From: Eoetvoesiella caeni
Lineage (GTDB): Bacteria > Pseudomonadota > Gammaproteobacteria > Burkholderiales > Burkholderiaceae_B
Assembly: GCF_003315175.1 (NCBI RefSeq)
Contig: NZ_QNRQ01000001.1
Location: 558,001 to 622,000 of the forward strand
Reading direction: 5' to 3'
DNA length: 64,000 nt
The translations under genes and the position numbers were made by a program. The notes under the pieces are model-generated. The model was not told where the DNA came from. It saw nothing but the letters and a program-made list of their open reading frames with translations, and made no database searches. The first letter of the stretch is position 1; each line of letters opens with the position of its first letter. This document shows positions 29,878 to 42,735 of the stretch, piece by piece.

Positions 29878-31269
29878 ATGAACGATCGATACCCTGATCT
29901 CTACTCGTCTTATCAGTGGTTTGTCCCGACTCAATTCAATATCGCCCAAGCGTGCGTACACCGGTGGGCCGAGAATCCGCACGAGGGCAGGCGGCCCGCC
30001 ATTTATTTCGAGGACGAACACGGCGCGGCACAGGTGTGGAGCTACACTCAATTGGCCGAGACCTGCAACCGTCTGGCCAACGGCCTGGTCAAGATGGGCG
30101 TCAATCCCGGCGACCGTGTCGCCATCGTCATGGAACAGCGCCCCGAGTTCGTCGTAGCCTGCATGGCCGTGCTCAGCGTCGGCGCCATAGCCGTGCCACT
30201 GTCGGCGCAATGGGGACCCGATGGCCTGGGCGTACGCCTGCGCGACGCCGAAGCCCGGGTAGCGGTCGTGGACACTGCGTCGGGAGCCGACTTGCTGCAG
30301 GCTCAGGTTCGCTGCCCCGCTTTGGCGCAAATCGTAGGATTGGGCTTCCAGCACGACAACATCCTTCCATGGAATAGCCTGCTTGCGCGCCAGCCGGTCG
30401 ACTTCAAGCCTGTGCCCACTCGTTCCGACAGCCCTGCACTGCTGTTGTACGGGAGCACCGGCCCCAGCGGCAAGACGCTGGGCACGGTCCACGCGCACAG
30501 CACGCTAATCGGCAATCTGCCCGGCTTTGTGGCCGGACAAAACTGGTTTCCGCAAACCGGCAATGTCTTTTGGTCTCCGTCCGAATGGACCTGGTACGGA
30601 GGGCTCTTGAACGCCTTGTTGCCGACCATGTATTTCGGCCGCAGCATCGTGGCCACTACCGCGCCGCTTTCGGGCGCGGGCGCACTTGACATTCTGGAAC
30701 GCTATCGCGTCACGAACGCGTTCTTCGTGCCCAGCGCGCTTGAACTTATCATGGCTGCTGCCCCGACCCCGCGCGAAAGTCATGACCTGGCCTTGCGCAA
30801 CATCATGGCCAGCGGCGCCAGCCTGCCCATACACGTTTACGAATGGTGCCGGCAAGCGCTGGGCGTTACGCCCAACGAAATGTTCGGCCAGGCCCAAGCC
30901 AACCATGTGGTGGGCAACAGCCATCTAAAATGGCCGGCCATTCCCGGCAGCCTCGGACGCCCCTACCCCGGCCATCTGGTCACGGTACTGGACGATGACG
31001 GCAACCCGTGCCCCGCCAACATCGTTGGCGAAATCGCAGTCAATCGCTACGATATCCAAGGCTATCCCGATCCGGCCGTATTTCAAAGGTACTGGCGCAA
31101 CGAGGCCGCCACTCACGCCCACCTGCGCGGCGACTGGCTGCTGACGGGCGATCTGGCCATTGTCGACAAGCAGGGCTATTTCTGGCATTGTGGGCAGCGC
31201 GGCAACACGCCCAATAGCCCGGGCCAGCATATCCAGCCCGCGGACATCCTGCTGGCGCGCGCCAAGTAA
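29878..31269 (+). CDS. Degenerate AMP-binding (acyl-CoA synthetase-like) protein
   Basis: A 463-residue protein of the ANL adenylating superfamily, closest by eye to acyl-CoA synthetases. The large N-terminal domain is recognisable (GVNPGDRVAIVMEQRPEFVV; FWSPSEWTWYGGLLNALLPT; LLTGDLAIVDKQGYFW). Two things are unusual. The ATP-binding loop, normally YTSGTTGxPKG, reads YGSTGPSGKTLG (residues 191-202). The C-terminal domain that carries the catalytic lysine is missing: the hinge GRxDD is replaced by GQRGN and the protein stops about 25 residues later. It is about 80-100 residues shorter than normal. It is followed after 20 bases by a gamma carbonic anhydrase gene. It is intact as a reading frame, so it may be a non-catalytic or altered-function member. 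Confidence 0.78.
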   Translation: MNDRYPDLYSSYQWFVPTQFNIAQACVHRWAENPHEGRRPAIYFEDEHGAAQVWSYTQLAETCNRLANGLVKMGVNPGDRVAIVMEQRPEFVVACMAVLSVGAIAVPLSAQWGPDGLGVRLRDAEARVAVVDTASGADLLQAQVRCPALAQIVGLGFQHDNILPWNSLLARQPVDFKPVPTRSDSPALLLYGSTGPSGKTLGTVHAHSTLIGNLPGFVAGQNWFPQTGNVFWSPSEWTWYGGLLNALLPTMYFGRSIVATTAPLSGAGALDILERYRVTNAFFVPSALELIMAAAPTPRESHDLALRNIMASGASLPIHVYEWCRQALGVTPNEMFGQAQANHVVGNSHLKWPAIPGSLGRPYPGHLVTVLDDDGNPCPANIVGEIAVNRYDIQGYPDPAVFQRYWRNEAATHAHLRGDWLLTGDLAIVDKQGYFWHCGQRGNTPNSPGQHIQPADILLARAK

Positions 31270-31289
31270 AAAGCAGCAAAGGAAACACC

Positions 31290-31811
31290 ATGGCAATTTA
31301 TCAATACGAAGCGCTAGCTCCCGCTATCGATCCAGACACCTTTATATTCGACAGTGCCGACCTTATCGGCGATGTCAGGCTCGCAGCCGGCGTCAGCATC
31401 TGGGCCAATGTCAGCATCCGGGCCGACAATGCCCCTATCGTCATTGGGCGCAACAGCAATATTCAAGAAGGCAGCGTACTGCACGTGGACGTTGGCGTTC
31501 CCATGAACATCGGCGAAAACGTCACGGTCGGGCATCAGGCCATGCTGCACGGGTGCACGATACACGACGGCGCCCTTGTCGGCATACAAGCCGTCGTGTT
31601 GAACAATGCCGTCATCGGGCGCAACTGCCTGATCGGCGCCGGCGCCATCATTCCCGAAGGCCGCGAAATCCCCGACAACTCGCTGGTGGTCGGCATAGGC
31701 AAAATCGTGCGCCAACTGACCGATGACGAAATCCGCGGCATCCATGAAGGCGCACAGGGCTATGTCCAGCGAGGCCGCGAATACAAAAAAGGCCTTAAAC
31801 GCCTGGGTTAG
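31290..31811 (+). CDS. Gamma carbonic anhydrase family protein (YrdA/PaaY-like)
   Basis: A 173-residue left-handed beta-helix protein with hexapeptide repeats. It has the metal-binding His residues of the gamma carbonic anhydrase family in SVLHVD and VGHQAMLHGC, placed about 25 residues apart. Members form trimers; some are carbonic anhydrases and others, such as PaaY, are thioesterases acting on dead-end CoA esters. The adjacent acyl-CoA-synthetase-like gene makes a CoA-related role conceivable. The ribosome-binding site AAAGGAAA is clear. Confidence 0.88.
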   Translation: MAIYQYEALAPAIDPDTFIFDSADLIGDVRLAAGVSIWANVSIRADNAPIVIGRNSNIQEGSVLHVDVGVPMNIGENVTVGHQAMLHGCTIHDGALVGIQAVVLNNAVIGRNCLIGAGAIIPEGREIPDNSLVVGIGKIVRQLTDDEIRGIHEGAQGYVQRGREYKKGLKRLG

Positions 31812-31919
31812 TGCGCTGCCCGGCCCACAGGCTCGATTGAGTAGCCACGGCTCCAAGTACGCAGGCTGGCACCGTGCGGGCGCACCGCATCATGAGGGGC
31901 TATTTGTTAAAATCCCCGC

Positions 31920-32846
31920 ATGACTGATCAATTGAAAAAATACCTATTCGATGACCACAGCACCCGGGTGCAGACGGTCAAGCTTGGCAATGCATGGCAG
32001 ACCGGGCTTGCGCACCAGCACTACCCGGAATGCATCCAGCGGCTGCTGGGCGAACTGACCTCGGCCGCCGTCTTGCTGGCCTCCAACCTGAAGTTCGACG
32101 GCTCCCTGGTGCTGCAGCTACAAGGCGACGGGCCCGTGGCTCTCATCGTGGTGGAATGCAGTGCCGATCTTAATATCCGGGCCACCGCCACATTGCGCGA
32201 AGGGCACGCCATACCTGCGGACGGCACGCTGCAAAGCCTGCTTAACGCCCATGGCCAAGGGCGCTTTATTGTCGTGCTGGACCCAAACCGCGACACCACC
32301 GACATGCAGCCCTACCAGGGAGTGGTGCCGCTTGAAGGCGACACCGTGGCCCAGGTGCTCGAACTGTACATGCGCAATTCCGAACAACTGGATACGCGCA
32401 TCTGGCTGGCGGCCGACGCAGTACATTCGGCGGGCCTGCTGCTGCAGCGCCTGCCGGGCCAAGGGGGCAATGCGGCGGCCGGCCACGACGCCGAAACCGA
32501 AAGCACCTGGGAGCGCGCCGGCATCCTGGCAGCCACGCTAAAGCCCGCCGAACTCCTGGATCTGGACAGCGATGCCGTCATCCACAGACTATTCTGGGAA
32601 GAGACGCTGATAGCCTTCCCGCCGCAAGACATACGCTGGTGGTGCCCGTGCACGCGCGAGCGTGTGGCCGATATGCTGCGCATACTGGGACGCGACGAGG
32701 TCGAGTCCATTCTGTCCGAGCGCGAACATATCGACGTATCGTGCAATTTTTGCGGCAAGCCCTACCGGTTCGACGCAGTCGACTGCGCCGCCCTGTTCAC
32801 GCAGCATATCAATGCAGCGCAAGACGGCAGCCAGTCCCTGCATTGA
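31920..32846 (+). CDS. hslO: Redox-regulated chaperone Hsp33
   Basis: A 308-residue Hsp33 holdase, activated when oxidative and heat stress oxidise its zinc centre. The four zinc cysteines are C242 and C244 (WWCPCTRERV) and C275 and C278 (VSCNFCGKPY), in the family CxC-CxxC arrangement. The N-terminal domain is typical (residues 1-180). It is slightly longer than E. coli Hsp33 (292). It appears to be transcribed alone or with the genes just upstream. Confidence 0.95.
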   Translation: MTDQLKKYLFDDHSTRVQTVKLGNAWQTGLAHQHYPECIQRLLGELTSAAVLLASNLKFDGSLVLQLQGDGPVALIVVECSADLNIRATATLREGHAIPADGTLQSLLNAHGQGRFIVVLDPNRDTTDMQPYQGVVPLEGDTVAQVLELYMRNSEQLDTRIWLAADAVHSAGLLLQRLPGQGGNAAAGHDAETESTWERAGILAATLKPAELLDLDSDAVIHRLFWEETLIAFPPQDIRWWCPCTRERVADMLRILGRDEVESILSEREHIDVSCNFCGKPYRFDAVDCAALFTQHINAAQDGSQSLH

Positions 32847-32957
32847 CAAGTAGCCGCAAGGGGCTCCAGGCGTAGCGCGTTCCTGGTGGCGATCGCGGCA
32901 CCGAGGCGGGCACTTTCCACAATCGACGCTTGAGCCGGGACCGGGCACACTTGCCTT

Positions 32958-33977
32958 ATGGTTCCTGTTCAATGCTCCGCCGCGGCGGCTTGCCGGCCGT
33001 CGCTCCGGCAAGCCGGAAGCGGCCTGGCCGAGTTTTCGCTTATTGCCGCGCCCCTGCTCATGGCAGGCCTGGGCACGGTCGAGCTTGCCCAATGGTTTTT
33101 CGTCAAGCAAGCCGTCAGCCTGGCTTTGCTCGAAGCCGGCCGCGCCGGCATTACGCAGCATGCAAACCCCCAGGCCATCGAAGCAGCATTCGAGCAAGCC
33201 CTGCTTGCGCTTTATCCGCAATCGGGCACGCAAACACCGGCACAAAGGCTGGGCCAAGCGCTGCGCCAGCGCGGCAAGGACACGGGCGGCCCCCCCTGGC
33301 AAATCGAAATACTGCAACCGGGGCCTAAGGCGTTTCAGGATTTCGGCAGTCGGGGGCTTGAGGCAGGCGCATTGCATGGATTGCCGGCCATCGACAACAA
33401 CTACCAGGCCGAGCAGCATCAGCGTTATATGGCCCGCGGCTGGAACCAAGGCCGCGGCCCGGCCTCGGGGCTTTCCATACACGAAGCCAACACCCTGGTC
33501 CTGCGGCTTACCTATTTGCACGAACCCGCATTGCCCGGCGTAAAAAGCCTGGTCCGGCAACTGGCGCCCGGCGCTCAAAATTATTCCGCACACGCCATGG
33601 CCGGCGGGGGCTACCTGCCCATAAGCCAGGAAATCCGCCTGACCATGCAGACGCACCCGCTGCAATGGCCGGCGCCGGCCCATGGAAAAATCGTCGGTGC
33701 AACTGTCACGGCACCGGCGCAAGCCGCTGGCGCAACGCCAGCATGTACAGGAATATGGTGTTTCAAGGGCGAAGCCAGCCTCAAGCCGCTGCCAGGGCTC
33801 GAAAATGGCGGCTCCGTGCCAGTACCCGGCGCGCCGGCCGACTCCGGCTTGGGCCCGGCTCCGGAAGCCCCGGTCCAAACGCCGGTCACCGAAGGGCCCG
33901 CCGGTCCAGACACGAAGCCGCCCAGCGGTGCCCCAGACCCCGAATGCGGCGCAACGCTATGCTGTCTGCCTGGTTGA
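32958..33977 (+). CDS. TadE-like pilus-assembly protein, orphan
   Basis: A 339-residue protein with a TadE-like N-terminal domain. The segment GLAEFSLIAAPLLMAGLGTV, with the conserved Glu at the +5-like position, resembles the prepilin-like helix of TadE/TadG pseudopilins; it is preceded by about 20 residues. The middle is a beta-rich extracytoplasmic region. The last 100 residues are Pro/Gly/Ala-rich, with two Cys pairs (ACTGIWCF and ECGATLCC) that could form disulfides. No other tad genes are in the window. Function is unknown. Confidence 0.75.
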   Translation: MVPVQCSAAAACRPSLRQAGSGLAEFSLIAAPLLMAGLGTVELAQWFFVKQAVSLALLEAGRAGITQHANPQAIEAAFEQALLALYPQSGTQTPAQRLGQALRQRGKDTGGPPWQIEILQPGPKAFQDFGSRGLEAGALHGLPAIDNNYQAEQHQRYMARGWNQGRGPASGLSIHEANTLVLRLTYLHEPALPGVKSLVRQLAPGAQNYSAHAMAGGGYLPISQEIRLTMQTHPLQWPAPAHGKIVGATVTAPAQAAGATPACTGIWCFKGEASLKPLPGLENGGSVPVPGAPADSGLGPAPEAPVQTPVTEGPAGPDTKPPSGAPDPECGATLCCLPG

Positions 33978-34101
33978 AAAATGCCGTGCAGCCTGCACCG
34001 GCGCCATCAAGCCCGGCAAGCTGCCAAGCGGCGTTCGCTGCGGCAACCGGCGCCACAGCCAGCCCACAATTGGACCTGGACGGAACCGGGCCGGGGCTTG
34101 A

Positions 34102-34121
34102 CCCGGCCTGGCCAGGCCGGG
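34102..34121. repeat. Perfect 20-base GC palindrome between convergent genes
   Basis: CCCGGCCTGG followed directly by its complement CCAGGCCGGG. It lies between the convergent TadE-like and ftsB genes, four bases beyond the ftsB stop. On the plus strand a T6 run follows about 12 bases later, so it could be a weak terminator. Confidence 0.6.
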
Positions 34122-34124
34122 CGC

Positions 34125-34460
34125 TCAATTGCCTTTTTTCTCGCCGGGCTTGGCCAAATGAGGCGTGGTAACGACGGGTTCTTTTTCGTTGGGTGCCAGG
34201 ATCTGCACGAAGGCTTCACCCTCTTTGATCATGCCCAATTCACCGCGCGCGCGCTCTTCAACCGCCGAGGTTCCCGACTTCAAGTCCTGCACTTCGGCGG
34301 CCAGCGCATTGTTGCGAGCCACCAAGGCTTCGTTGGTTTCGTGCTGAATGGCCATCTGTTCCTGCAATTCGCCGACACGCAACCAACCGCCCTTGCCCCA
34401 CCACAATGGATATTGAATGGCGGCGGTCAGCAGAATCAAAACTAGAAGTAGCAATCGCAT
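34125..34460 (-). CDS. ftsB: Cell division protein FtsB
   Basis: A 111-residue bitopic divisome protein that works with FtsL and FtsQ to activate septal wall synthesis. It has one N-terminal transmembrane helix (residues 2-20) and then a coiled coil (about 28-70, VGELQEQMAIQHETNEALVA). The motif GKGGWLRVGEL after the membrane helix is typical. It follows eno on the same strand after 37 bases, the usual neighbourhood in proteobacteria. Confidence 0.92.
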   Translation of the reverse strand: MRLLLLVLILLTAAIQYPLWWGKGGWLRVGELQEQMAIQHETNEALVARNNALAAEVQDLKSGTSAVEERARGELGMIKEGEAFVQILAPNEKEPVVTTPHLAKPGEKKGN

Positions 34461-34497
34461 TTTCTGGTTTTATGCCCGGCGAACCGGGCTTTCAAGG

Positions 34498-35901
<1,404 letters not shown>

Positions 35902-35986
35902 TCAAGGCTAAACCGCGGCGATTTTTTCGTATCAGGGTTTAAGAACCAAACGGAAAATGTCCGCCCCGCCCACAGCCTGGAGACTT

Positions 35987-36484
35987 TCAGGCGGTATCTG
36001 TAGATGGCGACGCGGCTCTGAGCCGCCCGCCGCTCTTGCCGCTTGGCGCATCGAGCATTCCGGTGCTTAGACGACGCTCCAGCTTATCGAGCAGCCGGCC
36101 AAGCGTCTCCACATCGTCGGCGGACAAGTCCGACAGCATCTGGTCAAAGAATGCCGCGCGGCGAGGCAGTATCTGCAGGACCACGTCGATGCCCTGCTGC
36201 GTCAGGCTGACATTGGTCAGGCGGTTATCCCGCTCGTCGGGACGCCGCACAATAAGCCCCAGGTTCTGCATGGCCTTGACCTGGCGCGTCAACGCCGCCG
36301 GATCGATGCGCAGGTCTTCCACCAATTGCTTTTGCGAGACTTCGCCTTGCTGATGCAGGGCCAGCAAAATACGCCAGCGCGGCAAAGGCTGGCCCAGGCT
36401 TGCATCAAAAGAGCTGAGCATGGCGCGATAGGTGCGGCCCAATTTTTGAATGACTTTGAAAGCCGGTAGTTCCGCTGGCATCAT
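35987..36484 (-). CDS. MarR-family transcriptional regulator
   Basis: A 165-residue MarR-type winged-helix repressor. The recognition region EVSQKQLVEDLRIDPAALTR (about 48-67) and the wing RRPDERDNRLTNVSLTQQG (about 79-97) are clear. The start overlaps the stop of the exporter gene in an ATGA, so the regulator is the second gene of the operon. A perfect inverted repeat upstream of the exporter is the likely binding site, giving autoregulation of both genes. The ligand is unknown. Confidence 0.92.
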   Translation of the reverse strand: MMPAELPAFKVIQKLGRTYRAMLSSFDASLGQPLPRWRILLALHQQGEVSQKQLVEDLRIDPAALTRQVKAMQNLGLIVRRPDERDNRLTNVSLTQQGIDVVLQILPRRAAFFDQMLSDLSADDVETLGRLLDKLERRLSTGMLDAPSGKSGGRLRAASPSTDTA

Positions 36485-38136
36485 TCGTCCCCTTTGGCCG
36501 GTCCGCCGTGGCCCGAAGCCATGCCGGCGCTTGGGCTTTCCTTGTCCTGGGCCGGTTTGCGCCCCGCATTGCGCTTAAGGTTGACGGGTTCGATGACGCG
36601 CACCCAGAACACCGCAGCTATCACGAACAGCAGGACCGCGATCATCCCTGCATGAATGGCAGAGACCATGGCGCTGCGCGCTGTATCGATAAACATGGAG
36701 CCATCCAGCCCCAGGCCCTGCAATTGCGCAACGAACTTTTGCTGGTCGGCCGCATTCATGAGCATTTGCGGGTCTTCCAGCAAACCGCCCCACGCCGCCG
36801 GCATATGCGTGGAAACGGCAAGCCTTACATGCTGTACATAATAATAGTTGACAAGCGAACCGATAATGGCCATGCCCAGCATGCCGCCTATCATGCGCGT
36901 GGATTGCAGTACCGCCGTCGCGATGCCCAGGTGCGACCTGCCCGCAATTTCCTGGCCGAAGACTGTCAGGTTGGGCAGGACAAAGCCCAGCCCCAAGCCG
37001 CCTGCGACCAGCACCGCCACCATGATCCATTCGCTTGTAGTACGGTTGATGAAAATCAGGCCGGCACACGAGGCGATCAGCAGGGCAAACCCCCAATACA
37101 GCATGACGTTGGGATTGGGCAAGCGCACAAGAATCCGGCTATTGACAATGCTGGCCACGGTAATGAAAACCACAAGCGGGGTAATCACCAGGCCGGCCAC
37201 CTGAGGCGTCATGCCAAAGCCGCCCTGCAGCAGCAGGGGCACATAAAACAAAATGGCAAACAGCGCAAAGCCCAGCAAGGTGGACAGCCCGAACAAGGCC
37301 GAGAGGCTTCTGTTGCGGAACATTTCCAGCGGCAACAGGGGCTGGGCGCAGCGTGACTCCCAAAAATACAGGGCGGCAAACATCACGACGCCGCCGATGC
37401 CGGCCAGCGCCGCCATTTGGCCCTGGCCCGGTGCCGGCAAAAACTGGACGAACAACTGCAAGCAGCTCAGGCCGGCCGCGATCAACAGCGCCCCTTGCCA
37501 ATCCAGGTGAATGCGCCCCCGCTGTTCATGGCGCATATGGGGCAGATAATTCGAGACGAACCATAAGCCCAGCAAGCTGATGGGCAGGTTCACGAAAAAG
37601 ACCGAGCGCCAGCCCACGTAGTGGGTCAGAACGCCGCCCAGCGTAGGGCCTATGGCGTTGGCCAGCCCGTAGGCCGAGCTGAAAATGACTTGCCAGCGCA
37701 GGCGCACGCTTGGTTCGGGAAACAGGTCTGGAATACAGGCGAACGCCGTACCCACCAGCATGCCGCCCCCAATGCCTTGCAAGGCGCGCGCCAGCACCAG
37801 TTGCATCATGCTGTTCGAAAACCCGCACAAGGCCGACGCCGCGCCGAACACCACGATGGCCGCAATGACAAAGGGCTTGCGGCCGTAAAAATCGCCCAGC
37901 CGCCCGAAAATGGGCACCATGATGACTGAAGTGAGCAAATATGAGGTGCCGACCCAGGCGTACAGCTCGAAGCCGTTCAGCTCGGCCACTATGGTCGGCA
38001 AGGCCATGCCCACGACGGTCTGGTCGATGGCAACCATCATGACGACAAATGACAGGCCCAGCATCGCAAAAAGCGATTGACGTACGGTCAGTACGCGGCC
38101 CGTAAGCGATGAGTCCGAGGCAGCAATGGGAGCCAT
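36481..38136 (-). CDS. DHA2-family (EmrB/QacA-like) drug exporter
   Basis: A 551-residue fourteen-helix MFS exporter. Markers include VAIDQTVVGMALPTIVAEL in helix 1, PIFGRLGDFYGRKPFVI in the loop 2-3 region, and LARALQGIGGGMLVGTAFAC in helix 4. The C-terminal 25 residues form a basic, hydrophilic tail. No EmrA-like adaptor gene is adjacent, so it probably works alone at the inner membrane. It is the first gene of the exporter-MarR operon and has a palindromic operator 20 bases upstream. Confidence 0.93.
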   Translation of the reverse strand: MAPIAASDSSLTGRVLTVRQSLFAMLGLSFVVMMVAIDQTVVGMALPTIVAELNGFELYAWVGTSYLLTSVIMVPIFGRLGDFYGRKPFVIAAIVVFGAASALCGFSNSMMQLVLARALQGIGGGMLVGTAFACIPDLFPEPSVRLRWQVIFSSAYGLANAIGPTLGGVLTHYVGWRSVFFVNLPISLLGLWFVSNYLPHMRHEQRGRIHLDWQGALLIAAGLSCLQLFVQFLPAPGQGQMAALAGIGGVVMFAALYFWESRCAQPLLPLEMFRNRSLSALFGLSTLLGFALFAILFYVPLLLQGGFGMTPQVAGLVITPLVVFITVASIVNSRILVRLPNPNVMLYWGFALLIASCAGLIFINRTTSEWIMVAVLVAGGLGLGFVLPNLTVFGQEIAGRSHLGIATAVLQSTRMIGGMLGMAIIGSLVNYYYVQHVRLAVSTHMPAAWGGLLEDPQMLMNAADQQKFVAQLQGLGLDGSMFIDTARSAMVSAIHAGMIAVLLFVIAAVFWVRVIEPVNLKRNAGRKPAQDKESPSAGMASGHGGPAKGDE

Positions 38137-38155
38137 GATTTACTCTTGATAACAC

Positions 38156-38177
38156 AATCATTGATAAGTCAATGATT
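38156..38177 (-). promoter_or_regulatory. MarR-type operator upstream of the exporter
   Basis: A perfect inverted repeat, AATCATTGA-TAAG-TCAATGATT, 20 bases before the exporter start. On the minus strand a TTGACT hexamer overlaps it, so a bound regulator would block the promoter. Size and symmetry fit MarR sites. Confidence 0.75.
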
Positions 38178-38217
38178 TTACGCCTGTCATCCCGAGCACG
38201 CAAATGCCGAAGAAAGC

Positions 38218-40760
<2,543 letters not shown>

Positions 40761-40836
40761 TTAGAATTATAGCCGACGCGGATGATCTTCACAGAGGCCG
40801 CGCCGGGGAAGCTGCAGCCGAATCTCCCGAACCCGA

Positions 40837-42639
40837 TCAAAGCGTTCCCACTGCTTGTGTGCGCTCCAAAAGCCACTCTTTCGCAGTCCCCTGGACCAAG
40901 GGTAAAAGCCGTTCTCGGACCTGCCTGTGGTAGCCGTCAAGCCAATTGCGCTCTTCATTGGTAAGCAATTCAAGAAGCACGCAACGGGTATCGATCGGGC
41001 ACAGAGTTATGGTTTCGAATTTCAGGAACTCGCCGAATTCGGTCGTGTCTGCGGGGATGTTCACCACCAGGTTTTCAATGCGGATGCCCCACTTCCCGGG
41101 CCGATACAAGCCTGGCTCGTTCGAGGTGATCATGCCGGGCTCCATGCCCATGTGCGCGTTGAAGGGCGTACGGTAGGAAATAGCTTGCGGGCCTTCGTGG
41201 ACATTAAGAAAGTACCCAACGCCATGGCCCGTGCCATGGCCGAATTCGGCGCCGGCCTGCCAGATGGGCAAGCGCGCGATTGGATCCAGCATGGGCCCCG
41301 GTATGCCGCGCGGGAAAACCGCCTGCGCCAGCGCCATGTGGCCTTTCAGCACGACGGTATAGTCGTGCTTCTGTGCGCGGCTGGGTTCCCCAACGGGAAC
41401 AACCCGCGTAATGTCGGTAGTCCCCCCCAGATACTGCCCGCCCGAATCGATCAGCAACAGCCCATTGCCTTCGATGACGGCGTGGCTTTCTTGGGTTGCA
41501 TGGTAATGCGGCATGGCGCCATTGGCATTGAAGGCGGCAATCGTCGAAAAGCTGGGCGTGACGAAATTCTCGCGGCGCGCGCGCGCCTGCGTGATTTTTT
41601 CGTCGATTGTTATTTCGGTAATGCGCTCTTGGCCCTGGGCCTGTTCGAACCATGCGAAGAACTCGCACAGCGCAGCGCCGTCTTGTTCCATGGCTCGGCG
41701 CACATGGTTTATCTCGGCCTCGTTCTTGCGCGACTTGAGCAACTGCGAAGGATTAAGCCCTTCCACTTTATCGACAAAGGCGGCCGCATCGATCACACCG
41801 ACTGTCGTTCGCGCCGGATCGACAAGCAGCGCCTGCCCGGCCGGCAGGCAAGCCAGGGCCTCGCCCACGGCTTCATAAGGCTGTACTTGAATACCGTCGC
41901 GCCCAAGTTCGGCCGCCAGCTCTGTGCTGATTTTGCCGGGCGCAACGAACAGGCGCACGGTGTCCGCGCCGATAAGGGCATGGGCCAGGAACACAGGGTT
42001 GTACGAGACGTCGTTGCCGCGCAGATTCAACAGCCACGCTATGTCGTCCAAGGTAGAAATGAAATGCCAGTCAGCATGGTGCGCCGCCATGGCCGCTCTG
42101 ACGGCAGCCAGGTTTTCAGCCCGCGTACGGCAGGCAAACGGGGCTTTGTGTTCGTATACCGCCGCATTGGGCAAGGCAGGCCGCCCGTTCCAGATTTCGC
42201 CGGGCAAATCCATATTGCAAACCAGTTGCACGCCTGCGGCGTCCAGCGCCAGCTTCCAGTTGCGGTGCGTCTGAACGCTGATGGTCTGGCCATGCACCGC
42301 TATCCGGCTGCCCTTAGGCAATTCGTGCGCCAGCCATTCGGTAATTCCCAGCACGCCTTCCGCGCCGGCCCGTATGGTCTGGATGCCGGAGCCGCGCAAG
42401 TCGTGGTCGGCCTGTTCCCAGTAGCGGCTGTCGGTCCACAAACCCGCAAACGTGGCCGTCACCAGCAACGTCCCGGCCGACCCTTCGAAACCGCTGATCC
42501 AGGACCTGGCCTGCCAATGATCGGGCAGGTATTCGGACAAGTGCGGATCGGACGACAGCACGACACATGCATCAAGATTATGTGCGGCCATGGCCGCACG
42601 CAAAGCCTGAATCCGTTCCGCAAAAATGGTATTGCCCAC
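40837..42639 (-). CDS. Xaa-Pro aminopeptidase (M24B family)
   Basis: A 600-residue aminopeptidase P of the long, three-domain type. It removes N-terminal residues preceding proline, using two metal ions. The first two domains (about 1-300) are creatinase-like. The catalytic domain has the ligands in LLIDSGGQYLGGTTDITR and GHGTGHGVGYFLNVHEGP, and the final Glu in TSNEPGLYRPGKWGIRIEN. The start is GTG at 42639 with AAGGAA upstream. It is nearer the eukaryotic-like 600-residue form than E. coli PepP (441). Confidence 0.93.
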   Translation of the reverse strand: MGNTIFAERIQALRAAMAAHNLDACVVLSSDPHLSEYLPDHWQARSWISGFEGSAGTLLVTATFAGLWTDSRYWEQADHDLRGSGIQTIRAGAEGVLGITEWLAHELPKGSRIAVHGQTISVQTHRNWKLALDAAGVQLVCNMDLPGEIWNGRPALPNAAVYEHKAPFACRTRAENLAAVRAAMAAHHADWHFISTLDDIAWLLNLRGNDVSYNPVFLAHALIGADTVRLFVAPGKISTELAAELGRDGIQVQPYEAVGEALACLPAGQALLVDPARTTVGVIDAAAFVDKVEGLNPSQLLKSRKNEAEINHVRRAMEQDGAALCEFFAWFEQAQGQERITEITIDEKITQARARRENFVTPSFSTIAAFNANGAMPHYHATQESHAVIEGNGLLLIDSGGQYLGGTTDITRVVPVGEPSRAQKHDYTVVLKGHMALAQAVFPRGIPGPMLDPIARLPIWQAGAEFGHGTGHGVGYFLNVHEGPQAISYRTPFNAHMGMEPGMITSNEPGLYRPGKWGIRIENLVVNIPADTTEFGEFLKFETITLCPIDTRCVLLELLTNEERNWLDGYHRQVRERLLPLVQGTAKEWLLERTQAVGTL

Positions 42640-42650
42640 AATATTTCCTT

Positions 42651-42735
42651 AAAAAAAGCCCCCACGCTGCGCCGCTTGCGCGGCTTGCTGCCCCCCAAGG
42701 GGGCGCTTTTTGCCTTGGGGCGGCCCGGCGGCAAA
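42651..42735. repeat. Composite palindromic intergenic repeat
   Basis: Within 85 bases there are nested inverted repeats: GCCCCC with GGGGGC, GCCGC-TTGC-GCGGC, CCCCC-CAA-GGGGG, and TTTTTGCC with GGCAAAAA. It begins with A7 just before the pepP ribosome-binding site. From memory, GC-rich elements of this style are abundant between genes in Burkholderiales. No second copy is in this window. Confidence 0.6.

Noticed and set aside
33959-34171. Possible 70-residue gene after the TadE-like gene
   Set aside because: It starts inside the TadE-like gene in another frame and runs through the 20-base palindrome into ftsB. No ribosome-binding site or family was evident.
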